Origin: Ahrensia sp. R2A130 | GTDB lineage: Bacteria > Pseudomonadota > Alphaproteobacteria > Rhizobiales > Rhizobiaceae | Reading direction: 5' to 3' | NCBI RefSeq assembly: GCF_000179775.1 | Contig: NZ_AEEB01000005.1 | Location: 186,001-250,000 of the forward strand | DNA: 64,000 nt | Shown here: positions 58,917 through 64,000 of the stretch, piece by piece | Position numbering within the stretch: position 1 is the stretch's first letter | How the letters are laid out: the number at the start of each line of letters is the position of its first letter | The notes under the pieces: model-generated | Database searches by the model: none | Seen by the model: only the letters and a program-made list of their open reading frames with translations | Told to the model about the DNA's origin: nothing | Translations under genes and position numbers: made by a program

Positions 58917-58979
58917 TCATCTCAGGGGCCGCGTTCACTCCCGAAGTTGGGCTGTTAGTGAAGAAGGGGAGACTTGCAA

Positions 58980-59747
58980 ATGCTGGAAGCTTTTGGCTCC
59001 GCCGCGTGGAATTTTCTGTCGGGTAACGCCACCCCCACCGCCTATCTCGTCCATGCCGGTATGCTTTGCTATGCGGGCGGTTTGCTGCTCACAAACCAAG
59101 TGTGGTTGCGGTTGTTGCTGCTCGCAGGCGCGGCTTTCGATCTCGCCTATTTCACCTTCCATCCGGAAACTCCGTTATGGGATGCGATCTTCGCCTCCAG
59201 CGTTATCGGCACCGCCAACATCATAGGCCTTGTGTCCATCGCCATGGATAGATTGCCGTTCTTTCTGCGCGAAAACCGCGATGTGCTCGATGCGCTAGAT
59301 GAAATCTCACCCGGCATGATCCAGCCCGGCGAGGTGCGCCGCCTTATGAAAGGGTTGGAAATCGAAGAAGCCGAGCAAGAGGTGATGGTCACTCGCTTTG
59401 GTAAAATTCCAGACTCTTTCTTCCTCCTGCTAGATGGTCGCGCCACGGTGGGCGGACCAGACAGTGACATCGTGGCTACCGGCCCCTGCTTTATCGCGGA
59501 GATCGCTTTCATCACCGAGGGTGTGGCGTCCGCTGATGTGATGATCCAACCCGGCACGCGCTACGTGCGCTGGCCACGCGTTACGATCACCCGCCGTATG
59601 GTCAAGCATGCCTCTCTCGACCGTGCGTTACGCGCGCTCATCTCTTACGATCTGGCCGCGAAGCTTGCTGGCACTGTGCCGAAGCTTGCAGGTCAACAAT
59701 CTCCTGACACCACCGGCTCTTTCCCCGGCGACAACCCCTTGGCATAG
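58980..59747 (+). CDS. Popeye-domain-like protein: three membrane helices plus a cNMP-binding-like domain
   Basis: The 255-residue protein has three hydrophobic helices (about 19-38, 41-60 and 66-88), then a soluble domain of about 140 residues with a beta-roll character (FFLLLDGRATVGG, then PCFIAEIAFITEG and a later PGTRYVRWPR), as in cyclic-nucleotide-binding folds. This architecture is that of Popeye (POPDC) proteins of animals and some bacteria. Three of the nucleotide-site features of true CNB domains are not obvious. The ATG at 58980 has GGGGAG at a good distance. Confidence 0.6.
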   Translation: MLEAFGSAAWNFLSGNATPTAYLVHAGMLCYAGGLLLTNQVWLRLLLLAGAAFDLAYFTFHPETPLWDAIFASSVIGTANIIGLVSIAMDRLPFFLRENRDVLDALDEISPGMIQPGEVRRLMKGLEIEEAEQEVMVTRFGKIPDSFFLLLDGRATVGGPDSDIVATGPCFIAEIAFITEGVASADVMIQPGTRYVRWPRVTITRRMVKHASLDRALRALISYDLAAKLAGTVPKLAGQQSPDTTGSFPGDNPLA

Positions 59748-59754
59748 TCTTCTC

Positions 59755-60717
59755 ATGTTTCGTGCTCTTCTCCTTTCACTCGCCCTTTCCCTGTCGGTTC
59801 CAGCCGCTTCATCAATCGCGGTGGCGCAGACGGTTGTTCCTCCTGGCAACAATTCCAGCACACAGCCGAAGATTCCGGCCGGGTCCGTCAAGCGCAGCCG
59901 TGCGCTGGGTTACGAGGCTAAATACACCAAGATCCGCAATCTCATCGCGCGTGACTCCAAACTGCGCGGCAAGATCAAGAAGGCGGCTGCCACTTTCGGC
60001 ATCGACCCGATCCACATCGTCGGCGCGCTGGTGGGCGAGCACACTTATAATGTCGACGCCAAAGACCGGCTGCAGAGCTACTATGTGAAGGCGCTGGCCT
60101 ATCTCGGCCAAGACCTTTCCTTCGGTCACAAGGGCACGTCGATCACCAAACTGGTCGGCCAACCGGCCTTCGCCAAATGCAAATCCCAACGCTCATCCTA
60201 TCCGTATTGGACCTGCATCGAGAATGTCTGGGACAGCCAATATCGCGGCAAATCCATCGCCGGTAAACGCTGGCCGAATGATCGTCTCGGTCGTGTTTTC
60301 TTCCAGCCCTTTTATGCCGGTCAGACATTCGGTCTTGGCCAGTTGAACCCGCTCACCGCGTTGAAGGCCAACGATCTGGTGCGCAGCCGTATTCCGCGTG
60401 AACCAAAACTCTCCGTGCGCCGTGCACCGGAAATCTACAACACGATCATGGAACCGGATTCCACGCTCAACTACATGGCCGCCGTGATCCGCCATGCTAT
60501 CGATTCCTACCGCAGCGTGGCGGGCTTCGACATTTCGCGTAACCCGGGCATCACCGCGACGCTTTACAATCTGGGCAACGTCCCAAGACGCGCGAACACT
60601 TTGCGGGTCAACAACGCCAAGCGAAAGGCCGCCGGTAAGAAACCACTTCTGCCGCGCGAAAATTACTACGGCTGGTTGGTGAATGAAAAAGAGGCTGACC
60701 TGAGGTCTATTTTGTAA
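59755..60717 (+). CDS. DUF1402-family secreted protein
   Basis: The 320-residue protein has a signal peptide (LLLSLALSLSVPAASSIAVA-Q) and a lysozyme-like helical domain: FGIDPIHIVGALVGEHTYN, GQTFGLGQLNPLTAL and ATLYNLGNVPRRAN, which resemble the catalytic Glu, Gln and YN motifs of lytic transglycosylases. A role in peptidoglycan cleavage is a reasonable inference, not shown. It starts 7 bases after the Popeye-like gene. Confidence 0.82.
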   Translation: MFRALLLSLALSLSVPAASSIAVAQTVVPPGNNSSTQPKIPAGSVKRSRALGYEAKYTKIRNLIARDSKLRGKIKKAAATFGIDPIHIVGALVGEHTYNVDAKDRLQSYYVKALAYLGQDLSFGHKGTSITKLVGQPAFAKCKSQRSSYPYWTCIENVWDSQYRGKSIAGKRWPNDRLGRVFFQPFYAGQTFGLGQLNPLTALKANDLVRSRIPREPKLSVRRAPEIYNTIMEPDSTLNYMAAVIRHAIDSYRSVAGFDISRNPGITATLYNLGNVPRRANTLRVNNAKRKAAGKKPLLPRENYYGWLVNEKEADLRSIL

Positions 60718-61325
60718 GTGGGCACGACTTTACCTCGACCCGCCTTTCAGCGTCCGAACGAGGAGTAAGGTGTCGCCGTTTGCCTTTGGCAAACGAAAGC
60801 GACCCCGTAAAAAATGAGCCAGCGGGACGAAGAAGTCTGCCGTTAGCCTGTAGTTCTCAGGCGAAAAAGGCATGACACCTTCGCCCCGCTCGATCCTGCT
60901 GCGGATGTGTCTCAACACCATTCCCGTCACCTCCCCGAACATGAAACTTGCGCTTCATCGGCCTTGCCTTCGGCCCGCCATTGCTGACGCTCGACGTCCG
61001 GTCCCGAAGCTGTTGTGGCAGCCCTGCCGGTGCGACATAGAGCTCCGCCCGCTTGCGTCCGTTAAGCGCGCGCGACGGAAGGATCGCCTCCACGCAACGA
61101 TCAGGACGGTCCGGACCGTCGGCTCATGCGCGAAAGAGTGGATAGGATAAGGGAGGTGGGGAGTGCGGGGAGAGAATATAGCACGATATCCAGACCATTC
61201 GCCTTACGAATGTCTGCTTGGAGCCCGAAGCGCCGGGCGTATGCATATCAGACTTCTAGCTCGACACAGTTCGTTACCGTCAACATACTGTGAGGCAAGG
61301 TACAATTGGTCGGTTGGAATAAATC
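60718..61325. other. 608-base region with no convincing gene
   Basis: Both strands carry only short overlapping ORFs of 60-92 codons with no recognised family, including a 70-codon minus-strand frame at 60730-60942 and a 78-codon one at 60857-61093. Structure: an 8-bp hairpin CGTTTGCC-ttt-GGCAAACG (60777-60795), which may end DUF1402 transcription, and a 16-base palindrome GACGGTCCGGACCGTC (61105-61120). The right part (61140-61325) is more AT-rich and carries the leader of the ACT gene. It may be a decayed gene. Confidence 0.5.
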
Positions 61326-61721
61326 ATGGCTGGTGAGACAAACTTGGGTGAGTTGATAAGATCACTATCGGCCATTCTGGTCGACGGAGTGTTTGTTTTC
61401 GTAACAGTCCAACCAGGCCAAGCACCTAAAGACATAGCACCTCGTATGGTCTTCGAAGAAGCAGAGGGCACAACCCTTATCTTGCTGAAATCAGACGCAG
61501 AAGCATACTCATTGCCGTATGAGTTTCCTTGCAGAATGATTACGCTGAATATTCATTCTTCGTTGGAGGCGGTGGGATTCATGGCTCTGATCGCGTCGGA
61601 ACTGGCGAAACATGACATGGGTGTAAATCCCGTGTCCGGCTTCTTCCACGACCACCTTTTTGTGCCGGAAGGTCGTGAGGATGATGCAATGATCGTTCTA
61701 CAGAACATGGCCTCAGGCTAA
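61326..61721 (+). CDS. ACT-domain protein of the ACT_3/DUF2241 family
   Basis: The 131-residue protein comprises two ACT-like halves, with ETNLGELIRSLSAIL at the start and NPVSGFFHDHLFVP near the end, the family signature. It is thought to bind small amino-acid-like ligands, but its role is unknown. Codon use in this gene is more AT-rich than its neighbours, and it stands alone between an orphan region and the convergent XRE gene. Confidence 0.85.
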   Translation: MAGETNLGELIRSLSAILVDGVFVFVTVQPGQAPKDIAPRMVFEEAEGTTLILLKSDAEAYSLPYEFPCRMITLNIHSSLEAVGFMALIASELAKHDMGVNPVSGFFHDHLFVPEGREDDAMIVLQNMASG

Positions 61722-61764
61722 TCGTTAGACAATCAATCGCTAAGCCCGCATTGCTGACCCACGT

Positions 61765-62115
61765 TCATTCATCCAGCACTGCCAACACCGCGTCCAACTG
61801 CTTGTCCGACAGCTCCCCTAGCTCCCTCGCCATCCGGTTCGCAACCAGCGTGGCTTTGGGTGATGCCTCACTGGTGTCCACGGTCACCTTTGGATGCGAA
61901 AGCGCAGCTGCTTGTTGCAATGCCTCCGCTTCATCCCAAATAATGTTGAAATAACCGGTGATGGATTGCAGCAGCGGCCATGATGGCTGCCCGCGTTTGC
62001 CATGTTCCAAAGCGGACAGGTAGGCCTGACTGACACCAATGGCCTCGGCCATATCCTGTTGCGTCACGCCGCGTTCGCGACGGAGCCTGCGCAAATATTC
62101 GCCAAACGGTGTCAT
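61765..62115 (-). CDS. XRE-family helix-turn-helix regulator
   Basis: The 116-residue protein has an N-terminal Cro/CI helix-turn-helix (YLRRLRRERGVTQQDMAEAIGVSQ, then YLSALEHGKRGQPSW). The C-terminal part is helical with no known effector domain. The ATG at 62115 overlaps the Smr stop by ATGA, so it is translated with mltA-smr. The order mltA-smr-XRE is conserved in Rhizobiales. Confidence 0.9.
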   Translation of the reverse strand: MTPFGEYLRRLRRERGVTQQDMAEAIGVSQAYLSALEHGKRGQPSWPLLQSITGYFNIIWDEAEALQQAAALSHPKVTVDTSEASPKATLVANRMARELGELSDKQLDAVLAVLDE

Positions 62116-62711
62116 CGGGTACGAGAGTGGGGAACGCGGGCGCGGGGTTTGCGAACGCGGACATACATCGCGCCCTCGCCGCCGTGGGAGGCGTGGGCGG
62201 GGCGGGTGCCGTTCACGAGACTGCGAAATTGCGGCAAGTCCAGCCATTGCGGCACGTTACGACGCAGCACGCCCGTGCCTTCATTGCCCTTGCCGGTGAT
62301 GACGAGCACGATCCGGTCATCGGCCTGCTGCGCCATTTGCAGGAAATCCAGCAGCGCAAAACGGGCGCGATCCTGCGTCATACCGTGCAGGTCGATGCGG
62401 GAATCGACGGATAGACGACCCTTGCCGAGCTTCTTGTAAACCGGCTCTTCGATGGGGTGGGAAACGAAACCGCTAGCCTGTTTTGCCACGGTTTGCTTGT
62501 GCGGTGCAGCCGGTGTGTTGCCGACAGGTGGCCTATAGCGGCGGGGTGTTTGAAAGCTGTTTCCGGTGGTTCCCGCCTGGCCCATCAGCGCCTCCATATC
62601 CGCGCGCAACTGGTCGCCACGCTTGGCGTCCATCGGCTCGGTGGTTTGCGCGACAAGGTGCCAAAGCTGGCGGTCTTCCAGCGTGAACGGTGGTTTGGGA
62701 GGGCGGCTCAT
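62112..62711 (-). CDS. Smr/MutS2-C-domain protein
   Basis: The 199-residue protein has a disordered N-terminal half and a C-terminal Smr domain: the IDLHGMTQDRA metal/nuclease-type motif and VLVITGKGNEGTGVLR, the loop characteristic of the fold. Smr domains have nicking or RNA-cleaving activity in some proteins, and the target here is unknown. It overlaps mltA and XRE by four bases each. Confidence 0.92.
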   Translation of the reverse strand: MSRPPKPPFTLEDRQLWHLVAQTTEPMDAKRGDQLRADMEALMGQAGTTGNSFQTPRRYRPPVGNTPAAPHKQTVAKQASGFVSHPIEEPVYKKLGKGRLSVDSRIDLHGMTQDRARFALLDFLQMAQQADDRIVLVITGKGNEGTGVLRRNVPQWLDLPQFRSLVNGTRPAHASHGGEGAMYVRVRKPRARVPHSRTR

Positions 62712-63790
62712 GATGGCACCACTTTGGGCATCAACACCGTCATGGCAAGGGGATGGCGCACCCGCCCTGCGATCAATCCCGCCGCATCGCCGGACCCGGT
62801 GAAAATGTCGCCGCGCACAGCACCGGTGATGGCGGAGCCGGTATCCTGCGCCACCATCAACCGCGCCAACGGGCTGGTGTCGCCGGGCAACGGCTCGGTG
62901 GAGTTGATGAAAACGGGCGTGTGAAATGTGTGAAGCAACCGGTCCACAGCCATGGATCGCCTCGGCGTCAACTGCACTTTCGCAGCAGCAATCTGCCCCA
63001 GTGACGGATCGGTCGTGTTGTCATCGCTGAACGCAAAGAAGATGAACGAGCGGTTTTGCCGCAGCAGGGTTTTCGCATCTTCCGGGTTCGTCCGCATCCA
63101 ATCCGCCAGTTTGTCAGCGGTCATGGTGGCAGGGTCGATACCGTCACGGGCGCAAAGCAGTTTGGCAATAGATGTGTAAGCGTGGCCGGACTTCGCCGCA
63201 TAGGTGATGCGTCGTGTGGTGCCGTCGCTCATCGCCAGCCGCGCCGCACCCTGCACGTTAATAAAGAACGCATCGACGGGATCACGCAGCCAGACCATCT
63301 CCAGCCCTTGCCCGTCCAGCGCCCCATCCATCACTGCCGCGCGGTCGGGTGCTTCGACAAGACCATCGGCAGTGAGGCGACCGTAGCGAATATCTGGCGA
63401 CCAGCTTTCCGGCCGGTTCGCATCGTCGACATCCACCAACCAATCGGGGCGGGTATAAAGCGGATGGGCAAATTCAGCGCTTGGCGTCAGGGAAGCCTCG
63501 ACAACCGGCTCGAAAAATCCGGTGAGCAACCCCTCGCCTTCAATATGGTGAGGCGTGAAATAATGCTCGAAAAATTGTCGCGCCTGTTCAGAAGACTCAA
63601 CTTCCGCCGCCAAGGCCAACGCACCAACAGCAGCCAGCGCCGCACCATCCGCCCCCAATTTTCGCGTAGTAGGCGGCTTCTCCACCATCCGCCGCGCACT
63701 TCGGCAAAAGGTCTCGAAGGCGGCCAGGTGATCGTCCGCAGCCCAGCCGTCGAGAGCATCGAATTCAAGACATCTAAGTTGACCAGTCAT
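62708..63790 (-). CDS. mltA: Membrane-bound lytic murein transglycosylase A-type protein
   Basis: The 360-residue protein has the MltA domain (GEGLLTGFFEPVVEASL, VFINVQGAARLAMSDG-like strands here as FFINVQGAARL) and the C-terminal 3D domain with QDTGSAITGAVRGDIFTGSG, whose aspartates are catalytic. It cleaves glycan strands with anhydro product. No signal peptide or lipobox is visible from the ATG at 63790, so either export differs from E. coli MltA or the gene start is upstream. It leads mltA-smr-XRE. Confidence 0.9.
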   Translation of the reverse strand: MTGQLRCLEFDALDGWAADDHLAAFETFCRSARRMVEKPPTTRKLGADGAALAAVGALALAAEVESSEQARQFFEHYFTPHHIEGEGLLTGFFEPVVEASLTPSAEFAHPLYTRPDWLVDVDDANRPESWSPDIRYGRLTADGLVEAPDRAAVMDGALDGQGLEMVWLRDPVDAFFINVQGAARLAMSDGTTRRITYAAKSGHAYTSIAKLLCARDGIDPATMTADKLADWMRTNPEDAKTLLRQNRSFIFFAFSDDNTTDPSLGQIAAAKVQLTPRRSMAVDRLLHTFHTPVFINSTEPLPGDTSPLARLMVAQDTGSAITGAVRGDIFTGSGDAAGLIAGRVRHPLAMTVLMPKVVPS

Positions 63791-63862
63791 ACGTCACCAG
63801 CCTCGCCTCAAGGCACCAACAGGAGCGAATAGCGACCGCCGCCTATGCGGCGCCCCCGCGGA

Positions 63863-63896
63863 GCGATTGGCGCAGCCAATCTGCGTGAGCGCAAAC
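63863..63896 (+). repeat. Copy B of the structured intergenic element
   Basis: GCGATTGGCGCAGCCAATC followed by TGCGTGAGCGC. It is preceded by a further hairpin block (CCGC/GCGG) that aligns with the copy near 49.88 kb. It lies in the gap between mltA and the Tim44-like gene. Confidence 0.7.
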
Positions 63897-63906
63897 CAAA
63901 CAGACG

Positions 63907-64000
63907 CTACGCGTCCGTTGCGACCAACTTCCAATTGGGATCACGAGATTTGACCGGACGGGCAAACGTCCAGACGTCCGTGACTTCGGCCACTTCCTGC
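63907..64000 (-). CDS. Tim44-like domain protein, C-terminal 30 codons only
   Basis: The visible end reads EVTDVWTFARPVKSRDPNW on to KLVATDA and a TAG stop, the standard end of the alphaproteobacterial Tim44-like family (membrane-anchored, related to the mitochondrial import factor). The rest lies beyond the window. It precedes mltA, as in relatives. Confidence 0.8.
   Translation of the reverse strand, partial: QEVAEVTDVWTFARPVKSRDPNWKLVATDA

Noticed and set aside
60857..61093. 78-codon minus-strand ORF in the orphan gap
   Set aside because: No ribosome site, no recognised family, and overlapped by equally long frames on both strands.

Overview
The window is a chromosomal segment of an alphaproteobacterium, most probably a member of the Hyphomicrobiales (Rhizobiales). 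The evidence is gene order and gene families: rho-mnmE-mnmG-rsmG-parA-parB with leuS-lptE-holA converging on parB; hemE facing ppsR-maf-aroE-coaE-dnaQ; hisB-DUF2628-hisH-hisA-hisF-hisE-coaA beside hslVU; a DUF1674-htpX-rsmB-heparinase block; hemD-mitofilin-hemY; XRE-Smr-mltA-Tim44. Almost every base is coding, and I see no rRNA, tRNA, CRISPR array, phage or intact insertion sequence. The species cannot be named from the sequence alone.

Layout. 0-13.5 kb: IalB-like secreted protein, rlmN, a TAXI-type binding protein, argG, a PAP2 phosphatase, a LysE exporter, acs, two related M15-like lipoproteins and a YcaQ-type glycosylase. 13.6-31 kb: DUF1203, an esterase, a small terminated transcription unit with a 23-codon ORF, a secreted nuclease, DUF1674/htpX/rsmB/heparinase, hemD/mitofilin/hemY, asd, yggS and leuS-lptE-holA. 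32.8-45.9 kb: the origin and segregation region. ParB and ParA genes, two perfect parS sites and one near-perfect one sit inside or at the edges of rsmG, mnmG and mnmE. The hemE-ppsR gap at 41.6-42.1 kb has several DnaA-box-like 9-mers, GANTC sites and dyads, and the genes on either side point away from it, as in the Caulobacter origin. 46-53.7 kb: a xylonate-dehydratase-family enzyme, arfB and the his/coaA operon, which carries an inserted DUF6194 gene and a 5' remnant of a second hisF. 53.8-64 kb: hslV, a membrane protein, hslU, an aldo/keto reductase with a divergent LysR gene, a Popeye-like membrane protein, DUF1402, a 0.6-kb stretch with no convincing gene, an ACT-domain protein, and XRE-Smr-mltA with the 3' end of a Tim44-like gene.

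How the genes fit together. Most of the content is housekeeping: chromosome start and partition (oriC candidate, parABS), replication (holA, dnaQ), translation and RNA modification (leuS, rlmN, rsmB, rsmG, mnmEG, arfB), heme synthesis (hemD, hemE, hemJ, hemY), histidine and CoA synthesis, protein quality control (htpX, hslVU) and envelope maintenance (lptE, mltA, DUF1402, M15-like lipoproteins).

The least ordinary items are the small ORF preceded by a 15-base match to the anti-Shine-Dalgarno end of 16S rRNA and followed by a strong terminator, the hisF remnant, a three-copy structured intergenic element, the structured leader covering the maf ribosome site, the Lys/Arg-rich M15 lipoprotein, and the parS sites embedded in coding sequence. 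I found no convincing new multi-gene defence or biosynthetic system.
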